Source: Piezodorus guildinii
Taxonomy: Eukaryota; Arthropoda; Insecta; Hemiptera; Pentatomidae
DNA length: 64,000 bases
Reading direction: 5' to 3'
NCBI GenBank assembly: GCA_023052935.1
Contig: CM041297.1
Location: forward strand, 108,739,563 to 108,803,562
The translations under genes were made by a program, and so were the position numbers. Numbering within the stretch: the stretch's first letter is position 1; every line of letters starts with the position of its first letter. Below, piece by piece: positions 1 to 12,028 of the stretch. A model generated the notes under the pieces. That model saw only the letters and a program-made list of their open reading frames with translations, made no database searches and was not told the origin of the DNA.

Positions 1-232
1 TGGAGGGACACAGAGATCCATTGAAAACCATGGAGTATATTCCCATTGGTAAAAGACCCCGTGGCCGACCAAGAATGTCGTACCTGGAGTAGTAGACCGT
101 TTATGCAAGAAACGAAATAAAAATATTCGCCAAGCCAGAAATCTAGCATACAACAGGGAACATTGGCAATCCTGGCTAAACGCCCCCTACGCTGAAAGGC
201 ACTACAGGGTGATGCAAAAGAAGAAGAAGAAG
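1..232 (+). pseudogene. 3' tail of a non-LTR RT gene (RTE/CR1-like), decayed
   Basis: The translated fragment contains KRPRGRPR followed, after a frameshift, by NREHWQSWLNAPYAERHYRV. A basic GRP stretch followed by a short Trp-containing tail is typical of the extreme C-terminus of many animal non-LTR reverse transcriptases. Two stop codons next to the GRP motif, and the need to change frame to reach the tail, show that it is broken. The upstream part lies outside the window. A run of AAG triplets at 220-232 follows the last codons and may be the 3' tail. The clade is uncertain because only about 75 residues are visible. Confidence 0.6.
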
Positions 233-2282
233 TCTTTTTTATAATTAATGGCGGTGTATTGATTCTAAAACTCTGAAGAATATTTTATCTATCCTATAAA
301 AAAAACGGAGTTCCAATCGTTTATATAAATATATACAATACAATAAATTAGAACACACATAAATAGCACTTGTTTTAAATGTGTGTTTCTAATTTATGAC
401 CGCACCCCCAACCATCTTCCTATCTAAAGTCTCAACGGTCAACAAAAACTCCATCATTATAAATAAAATAATTAAATAAACATAATTATACCTACATAAA
501 ATATGCTGGTGGAAACACGCACTGGGTCTGTCTCCCCACTTTTTCTTCAAAAAAGCATAATCTAACAGATCCCAGCGCCTTCTGAGCCGCGTTACTTGTG
601 TGAGTTGAGTAAAGGCACATTAAAAATAAATGTACCGCACTTGAGAGAAGAATCTGGCCGATAACCATAACATTAGCATGACTAAATAAATATTGATCAA
701 TTTAAACAATAGATATAATTATTACGCCTACCTCCCCCACAACATTAATTAATATAATAAATGAAGTACATTACAGGCACACGATAAATGCCGAGAATAG
801 TGGTAGAAGCACATGTTTATTTCTTCTTTTTTTCTCTTTTTTTTTTTTTAGATTAAATCAAAAAGATAATAGAAAAAACATATATTTTCCGCAACAATCT
901 ACTACACTGATCACAACTAACCAAATTAGATCAAAATATTTGAAAAAACAAAACGTATTGGCAAATCGGAAGGATGTTGTTATCCACCTGGAACAATCCT
1001 AGGAGAACACTCGCAATACGTTATAAACATTTTGTTAGGATCTATTTTCTTTCTCATTCAAGTAACCGGTCATACAAAATAATGACCAATACATTGTGGA
1101 TTAATATAAATTGTATCTATATCGCACACCGATTTTGTTTCTACTGGTAAATACGAAAGTACTAATGTGCAAACCAAATATAAATATGTATTGATCTTAT
1201 CCGCCAGACAGTTCTTGCCAGAGTCAGTGTTTAAGTGAGAATTTATAGAATAAATAAGAACTCCACTTTGATCGGTATATTTGTACGATGAATATCAATA
1301 TCCATTCTAATGAAAACAAGAATTTATAACGAATAAAATAAGTATAACACGTTATAAAACCTACCAAGTTGTTTAAATCAGCCGCAAACTGAATTTAAAA
1401 ATAAATTACTTAATTGAAAGGTTAACAACAGAGGTTCACAACAAACTGGAAACAGGAAAATAACAACAAAAGATGATCGATCCTTCAGTAAAAATTAGAA
1501 AAAAAGTTCAAATTTTTAGATTTCTTAAAAAGCCATACTGTTACCTTGTATCAGGATTCACTTTATAATTCAAAGTTTTAAGTGACAATGGGTTAGAAGA
1601 TGTTAGCACATTAAGAAAAGTAACAAAATCCGTGTTTCTTTAATATTAAAATAAAAAATCGTGTATGTAAAGCCGGGGAAGAATAAAATTAAATGGTTTT
1701 TCAAGATCCATGGTCAAGTTTATAAATAAAACAATTGCTGATCGTTCGCTATATTATTTTATTCACTAGAGAGTGTAAACAGGAGGATGTCCTTGTATAG
1801 AATAGAAAATAAACACTTCTTCAGAATGAATTCCTTTTTCCAAGTAGAATCGTGACAGTGTTAGATTTCCGTTAAGGCAAAGTTTGTTTTAGAAAATTGA
1901 TTAGACTTGCTCGGTTAAGCCGCGGTGATTAGGTGCATTGTGTGCACTGGCTAGTTGGCTATCGGAGGGGCAATGAAGGTTTGATCAGCGGGATGGACCG
2001 ATCGGCAATTACGCTCTGGAAGTTTGCCTCCTACTCATAGATGCTCCAACTCAGCTTCCACACTAATTACTGTGCGACCTGCCATCCTCCATCCTGCGGC
2101 CAGTGTGATGTACTTCACTTCGTCCGCTTTGCATGACCTCTGATGGATATTTGGTTCCGCAAAAATGAGCCCAGGCCAGAATTTTGTCATTCAAACACTG
2201 TTACTGAATAAGTACTTGAAGGATTATTAAAATTATTTTGTCAATTCTTGTATGTTTGTGAATTATATAACTTGAATTGAGT
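233..2282. other. No gene recognised; AT-rich with a more GC-rich patch
   Basis: No supported coding region. Most of the stretch is AT-rich with short A and T runs. About 1910-2170 is distinctly richer in G and C and directly precedes the CR1/L2-like element. It could be an unrecognised repeat or host sequence. I could not assign it. Confidence 0.4.
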
Positions 2283-4028
2283 ATAAAATGGCAGCTCCTC
2301 CGTAAACTCTCACTCTGCAAATCCTCTTCCTCACTGGCCTTTCAAGTCTCACCCGATGAATTAAACTCCTACTTTTCATCTGCCACCTCTGACAATTCTT
2401 CACCGTCTTCTTCCAACTTCTCTTCAATCCCATCATTCAACCCACATAATTTTTATTTTTCCGACATTTCACCAACTGACCTTCTCTCCTTTCTACTGAA
2501 ATCTCATACCAATTCCATAGGATTTGATGGAATTCCTGTAAAACTGTTAAAATTATGCCTTCCTGAAATCCTACCAATTCTTTTATTTATATATAACTTT
2601 TCCCTCCAAAATTCCGTATTTCCCACTACTTGGAAAAAAGCAATAGTCCATCCTATTAGTAAAACTTCCAACCCTACTTCCCCTAAAGACTATCGCCCTA
2701 TTTCCATCCTCTCGAACCTCTCTAAGCCTTTAGAAAGAATAGTTCAGACACAATTATCAAATTTCCTTGAAAATTCTAAACTTCTTGATCCTTTCCAATC
2801 TGGCTTCCGACCCGGCTTTTCCACACAATCCGCTCTCCTCAAAATCACTAATGACATACACACTGCTATGGACGAAACGAAACTGACCGTGCTAATACTA
2901 CTGGACTTCTCGAAAGCATTTGACTCCCTAGACCACTCCATCCTTTTCTCCAAACTAAAGTCTCTCTCCTTTTCAAACAGCACTATCAGGTGGTTTCAAT
3001 CATTTCTTTCTGATAGAACCCAAGCTGTCACTATTCCTAACCATCCTCTATCTTCCTTTCGAGCCCTCTCGGCAGGTGTGGCCCAAGGCTCAAGCATCTC
3101 TCCGCTTCTTTTCAATTGTTATATCAATGACCTTCCCAATTCTATCCATCACTGTTCCCACCATCTATACGCTGACGATTTCCAGATATATTTATCCTTC
3201 TCTCCCTCCGAATCACTAGTAGCATTTGCAAATATTCAAAAAGACCTTGATAGAATCTGTGCCTGGGCAAACCTTAATAAACTGATGCTAAACCCTGTGA
3301 AAACCCAAGCCATTCTAATTGGTTCCAATTCCCTCCTCAGATCCTATACCACATTTCCAAGTCTCACCCTTAATGATCACCCTATTACCTTCACCTCCTC
3401 AGTCAAAAACCTGGGTATTACTATTGACCAAACTCTTTCCTGGAAACCCCATATTGCCCAAATTCTCCGAAGAACAATAAGTACCCTCAAATATTTCCAT
3501 CGTTCCCGCCATCTTCTTCCACTATCCATCCGTAATCTCCTTATATCCGCACTTATTTTCCCCCACTTTGACTATTGCTGCTTAGTATATGGTGGCCTCC
3601 CGACGGGACTTGAGGACAGACTAAAACGAATTATGAACATATTATTAAGATTTGTCCTCAGTACTCCGAAGAGGTCTCATGTAACCCATTTTTACGGCGA
3701 GTTGAAGTGGCTCCTTCCCCCAATCCGCAGACAATATTTCCTATGAGCATACCTTTACCAAATCATTAACTCCCAACACCCTCCATACATTTACAGTCTC
3801 CTCCAATTTAAATCTTCAGTCCATTCACTTGAAACAAGATCCCGCCATTCCGACCTTTACTTTCCTACCCATAGAACTAAAACATTTGATCGTTCCTTCC
3901 TTGTCCGCTCCTCTACTTTCTGGAATTCTCTACCTACTCTTATCCGCCATGCTGCTTCTCTCTCCTCATTCAAATCCCAACTTTTCCAATACCTTTTATT
4001 ATCCCAAAAAACTTACATCACACTTTGA
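2277..4028 (+). pseudogene. RT domain of CR1/L2-like element, one in-frame stop
   Basis: Reverse transcriptase that would copy element RNA at a nicked chromosomal site. In order it shows GFDGIPVKLLK (about residues 82-92), DYRPISILSNLSK, FQSGFRPGFST, LLDFSKAFDSLDH, AQGSSISPLLFNCYINDLP and the catalytic LYADDFQIY (about residue 298), then the thumb motif VKNLGITID. The frame is open from 2277 to a TGA at 3744-3746 and then stays open in the same phase to 4028, ending in FWNSLPTLIRHAASLSSFKS. A single nonsense mutation therefore splits an otherwise complete RT and C-terminal domain. The ATG at 2277 lies at the truncation edge and is not a native start. With only one lesion the copy is fairly young, but it lacks an endonuclease. 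Confidence 0.85.
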
Positions 4029-4320
4029 AAGTGATATTTGTTCATAGAATATATTTAAACGATGCTATCTATTCATTTATATTTAAGTTTGTTCAACACA
4101 ATATTTTCTAGGAATTGTTTTTATTTTATGTTATCATTGTATATATTTTTTTCCTTGTGTATATGCGTGAGTAATACACACACATAAATTAACCCATAAA
4201 TGTAATTAGTAGAAATTATGTTCCTTCGGTCTGTTGGCCAGACATGCTGAATACTTAAACTGTACAAAGCTGTTATTCTTAGGGGACCCAGTCCCAGAAT
4301 AAAAATTATTTTCTATTTCT
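2283..4320 (+). mobile_element. 5'-truncated CR1/L2-like non-LTR retrotransposon
   Basis: The element begins abruptly inside the linker before the RT domain (KWQLLRKLSL), so endonuclease and any ORF1 are missing. This is a common outcome of incomplete target-primed reverse transcription. About 290 bp of 3' UTR follow the coding region and end near 4290-4320 in an AATAAAAATTATTTTCTATTTCT stretch rather than a plain poly(A), in keeping with CR1-type 3' ends. I could not find a clear target-site duplication. Clade assignment rests on the C-terminal region (FWNSLPTLIRHAASLSSFKS), which resembles the CR1/L2/Rex group rather than the Jockey elements elsewhere in this window. Confidence 0.75.
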
Positions 4321-4783
4321 ATAAAACTGACATTATCAAAGTTTTATCCAGGTCTCTAGTAACAGTGGCTGGTGTTTGCCTCGGCTCGACTCAAGAGTTG
4401 AAGAGCCATGAAGCTCAATTTTCGGTTAAAGTGGAGATTTTATTACATTAAAAATGTAAAAAAAACAACTCTCATTTCTTATTCTTAGACGAATTTCTTC
4501 TCAATTATTCTCATTCTCAATGCACATGAAATAGTTCATCAAGAAAATATACACAATATACTATTATATTATGTTTTTCCTAGAATTGATATAAAAAAAA
4601 AAAAAAAGAAACATTTTTCTTGACAAATCTTTTTCCTGGCCAATCTTTATTTTAAATGTTCACAGTATTCATTTCATAAAACGGTTTCTGTCTTAAAAAA
4701 GATCATAACTCAATGATTTTCTTATTAACGTCAAATACCGTATTCATAATTTCATAATCTATACAAGGAAGCAAACTTTAACG

Positions 4784-4785
<2 letters not shown>

Positions 4786-4820
<35 letters not shown>
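4786..4820 (+). repeat. 35-bp poly(A) run
   Basis: Uninterrupted A tract just left of the SINE at 4838-5119. Its strand is wrong for the tail of that minus-strand SINE. It may be the tail of a plus-strand element no longer recognisable to its left. Confidence 0.9.
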
Positions 4821-4822
<2 letters not shown>

Positions 4823-4837
4823 CTGTCTACTACCTAT

Positions 4838-5119
4838 GAAGGGTCTTTGGTTCAGTAATTAAAGAGATTCGTACTGTTTCACGGCCAACGGGCGTGTATG
4901 GATGTGATTAGGACTAAATAACGCTCGGCCGCCAGGCTTTACCTCAAGTTTGTATAACCACTTAATAGAAGCTCGGTGTACCCCAGGAGGGTCTTTATAC
5001 CCCAGGGTCGCTCTACGGCTGAAACTAGAGAATAAATAATTGTGCCTCTGCCGAAATTCGAAACTGGGACCCAGAGATCAGTAGCTTCAAGACCTATCCA
5101 CTATACCACGCGGTTTCTC
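4838..5119 (-). mobile_element. tRNA-derived SINE, family 1 (full head)
   Basis: Read on the minus strand from 5119, it opens with a tRNA-like head. An A-box-like TGGTATAGTGGATAGG is followed about 40 nt later by a B-box-like AGTTTCGAATTTC (plus strand about 5050-5064). This is the arrangement of an internal RNA polymerase III promoter. The non-tRNA body carries conserved CCCTGGGGTATAAAGACCC and ends near AGACCCTTCATAG. Related copies lie at 18243-18540 (same strand) and 45459-45655 (opposite strand), which shows it is a dispersed family. SINEs depend on a LINE reverse transcriptase. The partner cannot be named, since no shared 3' tail with the Jockey elements was evident. Confidence 0.7.
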
Positions 5120-5499
5120 TAATAATGCAAAGGTACTAGTGCATTCTACTCATAATAGAAACAAACCAGCTGACAAAAGTGAGTATATACACACACATTC
5201 ATTTTCCTATAAACTTCTTATGAAAGACTAATTGCAAAGAATAATTTTTTTTAAATACAGATTTGCATTCAATATACTAATGTTATTATTTTGTTGCAGG
5301 AATACAAATTTGTTGTAATTTCCACACTAGAACTAAGAGGCTGTAATATGTGTTTAATACTAAAGAGGAGATTAAACTTATTCTACTACACACTCTGAAG
5401 TTATCAAGATCAATTTTATAATTAATGTACACACTAAATTATATTCTATTAAAGTATCAAATCGCATTAAAAAAAAAAAATTAGCACGCTAGACGATGA

Positions 5500-6540
5500 T
5501 ATAATTACCAAAATCTGCTATGTAACACTTAAGGATTAATACGAAGTTAGCTCGTCAATAAAAAACAAATGGTTTAGTCAAATAAAAGATCATATATTAT
5601 TTGAACATAACCCATATATCTTCCAATCAAATATTCTAAATATCCTTGCCCTATTTAAACAATTACTATTTAACAATGATCTTGAATTCTTGAAAACAAG
5701 TCAGTACAGCCCTCACTATAATCTCATTTACCAACCAACTCTACAGCATCCAAATTATATAACAATCGATAATATTCCGTTTAAAATGATGAAAATAATA
5801 ACATAGAACCAACAATCCTGGGAAATTTCATATTAAATGTTCTCAAAAAATAACCATTTCTATAATATTAAATCGACAGATATTTGTACAATATGTAATA
5901 CGAATACTTACGAAACTATCGTTTACTCACAGTGTGCCCTATTTACTCCTGCATCAGAAACTAATTCATACCATACGTTCACAATATTTTAGAAAATCAA
6001 TGCCCGACAATATTCGTAATAGAAGACCTTACAAACCTAAATGAAATATACAATCATATAATTAACAGCTTAAAATTGAGATCATTCATTAATAATCGAA
6101 TATAATAATAACCGTCGATAGTTATTAATAATCATGATCAGATAATAAGTAAATAGTCAATATGCTTACATACAAAACCTATATATGGGAGTAAACGTAA
6201 CAATAATATGGAAATAATATTAAATCCCAATTTTTTTAATTATATAAAAATATCATAAACTCATAAACATTTTTACTATACCTAAAGTGAATATTAATCC
6301 ATTTGTAAGTAAATAAATAGAATGAAATTTATATTCTACATTCTAGTAACCAGTCTAGCCGAACTTAATCATTGTATTGTAAAATTTCAATCCTAATAGC
6401 CTAAAACAGACGTATTTTTATTTTTTCTCAACACTTTTAAACAAATACTGTTTAAATCATAAAATGTATTGTAAATAGTCAAACCAGGCTCTATCTGTAT
6501 GGGGAATTCCCTAAAGACAAATACATTTATTTTATTCTAT
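5500..6540 (+). pseudogene. Possible decayed RT C-terminal tail
   Basis: Around 5890-5960 one frame reads ICTICNTNTYETI followed by SQCALFTP. This CxxC...C arrangement is like the terminal Cys-rich segment of several non-LTR RTs. Further down, LKLRSFINN resembles the extreme C-terminus of such proteins, and the stretch ends in a 3'-UTR-like tail, CCCTAAAGACAAATACATTT, at about 6511-6530. Many stops and frameshifts are present. This may be coincidence in AT-rich DNA. Confidence 0.35.
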
Positions 6541-7195
6541 ATACTAAAGTAATTACTTTTACACCATTCACATTCATAGTTTGTGAGGCTTTCGGTTTTG
6601 TAGATCTTGAAGAATCAGAAAAAAAAAAAACCACTTACAGGCCTTAAGTGCTGAGTATTCTTTTGGCAAGGCATGCCAGGAGGATTGAATTTACTAATTA
6701 TTAAATTTGTATTAAATTATAAATTAGACGGGTTTTACGTTCAAATTAGATATGATTAACTATAAGCTCCATTATCCAAAATGGAATTATGGCAACCTCT
6801 AAATTAATATCCAACAAGAGTCGTGACGGATATTTGAAGGCGGACTTGGCATTGCGGACAAGGCTGAGTTAGCTCTAGGATTTGTAAAATCCCTTTCCCC
6901 TGAGCCAACCTAATACCTAGGCTCTTTAGGGGCTCAGCCAGGACCAACATTTCCTCTCCAAATTATTAACTTTCTTTCTAGAAAATAAAACTTAAAGCCT
7001 CACTGGCTATATCTATTTTCTGATGGAGAGTCTTACACGAGAAATTTTATTTATATTACTTATAAACCTCTTAACGATAATTTTAAAATCTAAATGCATG
7101 AAACAGCTATCTGGAGTTTGGCAACTCAAACATCTGGCAGGGTTCGGGATAAAAGCACGGTGTTAGCGAAAGAAATGCAATTTACCAACTAACAT
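6541..7195. other. No gene recognised
   Basis: AT-rich spacer. At about 6830-6960 there is a moderately GC-rich patch with a short inverted repeat, CTGAGCC/GGCTCAG. No coding potential was seen. Confidence 0.35.
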
Positions 7196-8930
7196 TTGAG
7201 ACGTTGATTTCAAAAAGGTACTAAAGAACATTTGTTGAGAAATTGGCATATTTGTAATCTAATAATTTATTTTTATCTAAATCTTTTATTTGATTTTATC
7301 TAATGAACACTAGTCCTACAAAAACGCGACATAGAAATTAAATTATTTACTAAGGGTACTAGTTACACATTTAGTTTCTTAACAAATCATACTAAAACAT
7401 TTCATTAATAGGGGTACTCACTACGTATGCTATAGCATGCTATTTGTGCTATTGTGCTAAACCCATCAATTTTATACAGGAAATAACTGTAGAAAACTAG
7501 ACGGGTTTAGCAAAATAACACAAATAGCATGCTATAGCAAACGTAGTGAGTACCCTAATATAAAACATAACTTTAACATACTTTTATTAATATAGTAAAA
7601 AAAATTCTAGATTTTCATGGGAACATAATCTAATAGGTTGGTTAAATAATATAGTAATATGAGATTTTTGCGCTTCCCGTAAAATTTCCTAGAATGGATA
7701 TAGCACCTTTTGGTACTAACGTCTCAATAACACTCGGCTTGAGCCGTGATCGGCAGTAGTGCCTAAAGATCAAGTTGTTTTACATTTAAAAAAAAATAGC
7801 TTGACCCAGAGACTGTCATTCAGCGGAGAATGATAAAAAGTTGAAATATTTTTTTTAATACTATAATATGGATATAGTACATTTTGGAACGAAATATGGA
7901 TATATTACTTTTTGGAAAGAATTAAAAGGGATATAGTACTTTCTGGAAGAATATAACGTGCGATTAGTTGGTAACAGTCACCATAACCTTCCTGATACAA
8001 CATTAACTAATGTCTTTATATCGTTAATTACTAAGTTTTGTAAATTTCCTTATTCTCCCTCTGAGAAATATCTTTCTTTATTGTTTAATTACATTGATTA
8101 TCTATTCTTCATAAAGAAAGTAAATATTCAAAGGACAATTTATCTATTTATGGCACTATAATAAGAAAGTATGTAATTATGAAGTTTGTTTTGAACTTGT
8201 ATTTACTATTTGTGTGAATTTATCAAATGCAACTATATTATTAACGACGTGTAAACAATATTTAACCATAGATACTGATAAATAATAACTTTTGAGCTTT
8301 TATTTTACATTAAAAAATCAACTACTAAGTTAGATCAGGCACGGATTTTCTTTACACATTTAGCAAGTTCGTGGAATGCTAATTCCAACTATTCGCTGCA
8401 TCAAATGCCATTATTCTATTAATTACTATTACTATTACTATTCTATGTGAGTTTCTGAAAAAATTTAAACCAAATTTATGTTGCTGCAAGAAAAAATACT
8501 ATGAAAAAAATTAATTTAATTGACAACCTAAAAGAACCAACTACGCAACTAAGTTGTTTCAAATAGCCTAAAAACTGATTATTAGGTTAAAACCAGTGAT
8601 CAAAATAATAGCGGTGATTCAAGACGTGCTAAATGAACCAATAAAAATGCATAAAATGAAAACAATAAATTAATCGTGATATATTACGGGATTAGGTGCT
8701 TCTGCCGTATAGTAGGAAATATAGTACCTTTTGGAAGGAAATGAAATGTGGATTTAGTACCTTTTGGAATGAAATGCAATTTTTAAATACTTTTTAAAAG
8801 GATTTTTATGTTTTTTAGATAACATTTGATGACGGATTTAGATAAAAATAAGCCATTAGAATACAAATATGTGAAAACATCAACTTTGAAAAAAATGTCC
8901 TTTAGTACTTTTTGGAAATCAACGTCTCAA
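7196..8930 (+). mobile_element. Non-autonomous DNA transposon with ~90-bp TIRs and iterated motif
   Basis: The left end begins TTGAGACGTTGATTTC and the right end is its reverse complement, GAAATCAACGTCTCAA. Similarity between the ends continues for roughly 90 bp, through CAAAAAGGTACTAAAG and TTTTTATCTAAATC. A second copy in the opposite orientation lies at 55800-57598, so the boundaries are supported twice. Inside both copies a motif close to GGATATAGTACTTTTTGGAA recurs many times (7692, 7868, 7894, 7926, 8716, 8748, 8904 here). No transposase frame exists; the only open frame is 67 codons in AT-rich DNA. A palindromic MITE is nested at 7409-7557. I could not fix a target-site duplication, so the superfamily is undecided. 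Confidence 0.7.
7409..7557. mobile_element. Palindromic MITE (~150 bp) nested in the TIR element
   Basis: An imperfect inverted repeat with arms of about 57 nt. The left arm starts AGGGGTACTCACTACG and passes through CTATAGCATGCTATTTGTG. The right arm mirrors this and ends CGTAGTGAGTACCCT. The loop is about 35 nt. I could not fix a target duplication; it may be as short as TA. The second copy of the host element lacks this insert at the corresponding place, which supports mobility. Confidence 0.7.
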
Positions 8931-10225
8931 TTCCTGGTCATAATGTGAAATCAGACCTTAGGTGGACTATAAAAGATCATATGACCCATAGTCCGCTTCT
9001 CATATGAGGAAAATCAAATTTTGAGATTTTGGTTGTTATCCATTGCTTTTATCAGAGAAACTCCGATATATATCTACTTGAAGTGCACGCATGGAAAAAA
9101 AATTAGTAACGAAAGAAAAAAGAGAAAATTTCCTAGAAGGTTAAGAAATCAAAGTCTCAAAATAAGAAAGTAAGTGTAGCACGCCATGCAGAAAATTAAA
9201 TTTTAATACTTCTGAGAACATTCGGACATTTCAAGGAGCTATTACGCTGCTATAATTAGGTTTTAAATTTTTCTGATCTCAGAAAAACATCTTTATTTGA
9301 TTAGCTTTAAAAAGTACAAAACATACCTACATTTATTGGCCAATCAAGGATGCGAGGAGGCAATAATTAAAAAATATGTAAATGAAAATTTGGGCTTAGT
9401 ATGTGTATTATAAAAGTATAATCATATACATTGTGGAAGTCCATACTAGACCTCAAAAGAAACAAAAAAGTTGATTTGACCCATTGTTGGATTGTCAACG
9501 GTTAGGGAGGAAAATCAAATGTTTAGTGTTGTACATGGTTTTATGGAACAGCTTGATCATATTTTTGTTCCAAAATACAAAGTTTAACCACTTTCAAAGT
9601 CAGATTTTAGTGAAATAAAAAAAAAAAGTATTAGGAACGCTAATAAAATATAAATGAAACGACTAAAAATAACCCAAATTGATAGTGGGAGCATAGACGA
9701 AAATAAGGTTAAGTTTTAACGTCTGATATAGGTAACCGTGGTAAAATCCAATTATTGGCAAATGAGAAAGTTGGGTTGCCGATTCAGTTCTGTTAGCTCA
9801 GACTGTGAGGAGAATATTCCATGATCCCAAGTCATAATTTCCCAGGAGGTCGGCAACTTCCCAACTATGGACCAGCAACAGTTGCTTACCTTACCACTCT
9901 AGAAATATTATCCTCAACTTTTGATCAACCGCTGATTCTAAGATTTAATAAGCGACGACATTCCTGATTACAGCTGAATTTTTTATTGTCTAGACAATAT
10001 AAAAATAATACTTACATTTTCATATCAAGCCACCCCAACTAAGAAATCGTATCGATGATGTTATTGTGGTGAATGCCAGTGATATAAAATAAATTTAGTG
10101 CACGCAACACCTGACATTACTTACCTTCATTGTTTAAATCAATTTAAGAACTTTTACATAAAGTTAAAGACAAAAAATGGTTAAATGGTTAAAAGTAATC
10201 TATAATAATTTTATCTTCCCGTATT
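8931..10225. other. No gene recognised
   Basis: AT-rich sequence without a supported reading frame or recognisable element ends. Confidence 0.4.
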
Positions 10226-10351
10226 TCCTCTGTTCCAGAAAACAAGGAGTACTGCTCAAGTGCATTTTAGGACATAACGCAATCATTTGACCGGGCGTGG
10301 CACTTGGGATTACTCTTCAAGGTCAAAAACCATTTACCCCAATCCTGATAC
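10226..10351 (+). pseudogene. Internal 126-bp fragment of a Jockey RT
   Basis: Aligns by eye with the RT segment of the adjacent full-length element. The fragment reads ENKEYCSSAF, stop, DITQSFDRAWHLGLLFK, where the intact protein has ECKEYCSGAFLDIAQAFDRVWHPGLLFK. Both ends are cut off within the RT domain, and it carries two stop codons. It runs directly into the repeat copy that the full-length element at 10397 interrupts. It is a separate, older fragment and not part of that insertion, whose 5' end and TSD lie to its right. Confidence 0.7.
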
Positions 10352-10396
10352 CCATTGATAAAGCGAGTTTAATCAAAATCGTTAGATCCGTTTTTG
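10349..10396 (+). repeat. Left piece of an ACTTTCACTTACCT-family repeat, with left TSD
   Basis: Contains the family signature TTTAATCAAAATCGTTAGA. The last 12 bases, GATCCGTTTTTG (10385-10396), are the left target-site duplication of the Jockey insertion. The repeat resumes at 15147. Confidence 0.75.
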
Positions 10397-10709
10397 GAGG
10401 TTCTGCGCATGCGCATGTGTATAGCAGTCATCTTTCAAATCGGCTCTTGGATTTCATGCTTTTTCAGTTTGAATTCTCTTCAGTGCAATCTTGAAAACAT
10501 CACCAGACTTCAGGATAACAACAGCAGTAAATATTGGAGCAAACAACAGTAAGTTTTGTTACAATTTACGGTGCAAAGTGAATGCTGGGTAACCTCTTCA
10601 CATCAGCTGATTGCCAATAGCTCGGCAAGACCGGGATTGGTTTTCTTTTCTTTAGTTATTGTTTTATTACCAACATCTAGTTATTTTCTTATTATCTTCC
10701 TCACATGAA

Positions 10710-12028
10710 ATGCGATATTTTCACCAAGTGATGTCCTCCAAAGCATCAACTAAAAGATCTAGATCTAGTGGTTCAATCACGTCTCCCATAAAACAAAGAC
10801 CCCGCCGTGATACTAATAAAAAATTAAATCAACAAGCAACCCCTTCAGGTTCTAATACAGAATCTGAACCACAGCCTGGCACATCGTCACAGGGGATGAC
10901 TGACGAATCTCCGTTTTTCACCCCAAATCCTTTTCAAATCCTACATAATGAAAAAGAAAACATGGATTCTGCTCCTACACTCCTACACCACGGCCTCCAC
11001 CGATATTTGTCAAAAATATTAAAAATTTCCAGTTGTTATGTGCGCAATTAAACAAGATTACCGAATCCACCAGCTACTACTGTATGAGTAGAATCAATGA
11101 CACCAAAATATCACCGACCACCGCCGAGGCATATAGAAAAATTGTGAAATACCTAACTGAAACTAAAGCGGATTTTCACACTTATCAGCTACGGCAAGAG
11201 AGAGCTCTTAGAGTTGTGATCAGAAATCTACACCCTTCAACACCAGTTGACGCTATCAAAGAAGAACTCATGGAGATGGGTTACAAAGTGCGACAAGTCA
11301 CTAATGTCATAAAAGATAGAGTTCAACTGCCTCTATTCTTCGCTGACTTGGAACCATTAGCAGGAGTAGAAAAAATTTATGATCTAAAAAGACTGTATTA
11401 TACAAGTGTAAGAGTCGAAAAACCTTATACAAAGAGAGAAATTGTTCAGTGCTACAATTGTCAGGCGTATGGTCATACCAAAAGTTACTGTCACCACATA
11501 CCACGCTGCGTGAAATGCGGTGAACAGCACAAGTCTGTGGAATGTACAAAACCGAAGTCAACACCCGCTGTATGTGCTCATTGCCTCAAGGACCACCCGG
11601 CCAACTACAAAGGATGCCAAATCTATAAGGAACTAAGGACCAGGTATCAAAAACCCCAAGTACTGGATGAAACAACAAGACAGGCTAGAACTAGAAGAGA
11701 ACCATCAAAATTAATCGATGCCAATGTATCATTTGCCCACTTACTTGGAGGTGGGAACCAATGTACTGAAGCCGAGGCCCTGCCGGAACTACAAAATGTA
11801 GCTCAATATCCTCAATCCATTCCACAAATACCTCTTTCTCAAAACGTAATCAGTCCTAAAAATCCTCATCCACAACAAATCTCTCATATTCCCCCTCCTT
11901 CAAATGCCACAGATCTTACCAGTCTGATGACATCCTTCATTTCCGAAATCAAATCCCTTGTCATGCCGCTAATAACAATCCTCACGAATCTTGTATCAAA
12001 TCTTATTCCTAACTTAAAAAATCCATAA
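10710..12028 (+). pseudogene. Jockey ORF1 (gag-like nucleic-acid-binding protein), one frameshift
   Basis: ORF1 protein would coat element RNA in the ribonucleoprotein. The N-terminal part (MRYFHQVMSSK, basic and Ser/Thr-rich) is in one frame. From about 10975-11005 the homologous protein continues in another, as PRPPPIFVKNIKNFQLLC. A 1-nt indel within the repetitive CTCCTACACTCCTACACC explains the break. Downstream come a RNA-recognition-like region (TYQLRQERALRVVIRNLHPS) and three knuckles: CYNCQAYGHTKSYC, CVKCGEQHKSVEC and CAHCLKDHPANYKGC. The C-terminus is Pro/Gln-rich with a hydrophobic end. Either ATG at 10710 or 10731 may start it; the 10710 start is conserved in the copy at 34771. The stop TAA at 12026-12028 abuts the ORF2 ATG. 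Confidence 0.85.

Noticed and set aside
4786..4820. The A35 run as the poly(A) tail of the neighbouring SINE
   Set aside because: The SINE is on the minus strand, so its tail would appear as T residues on the plus strand at that side.
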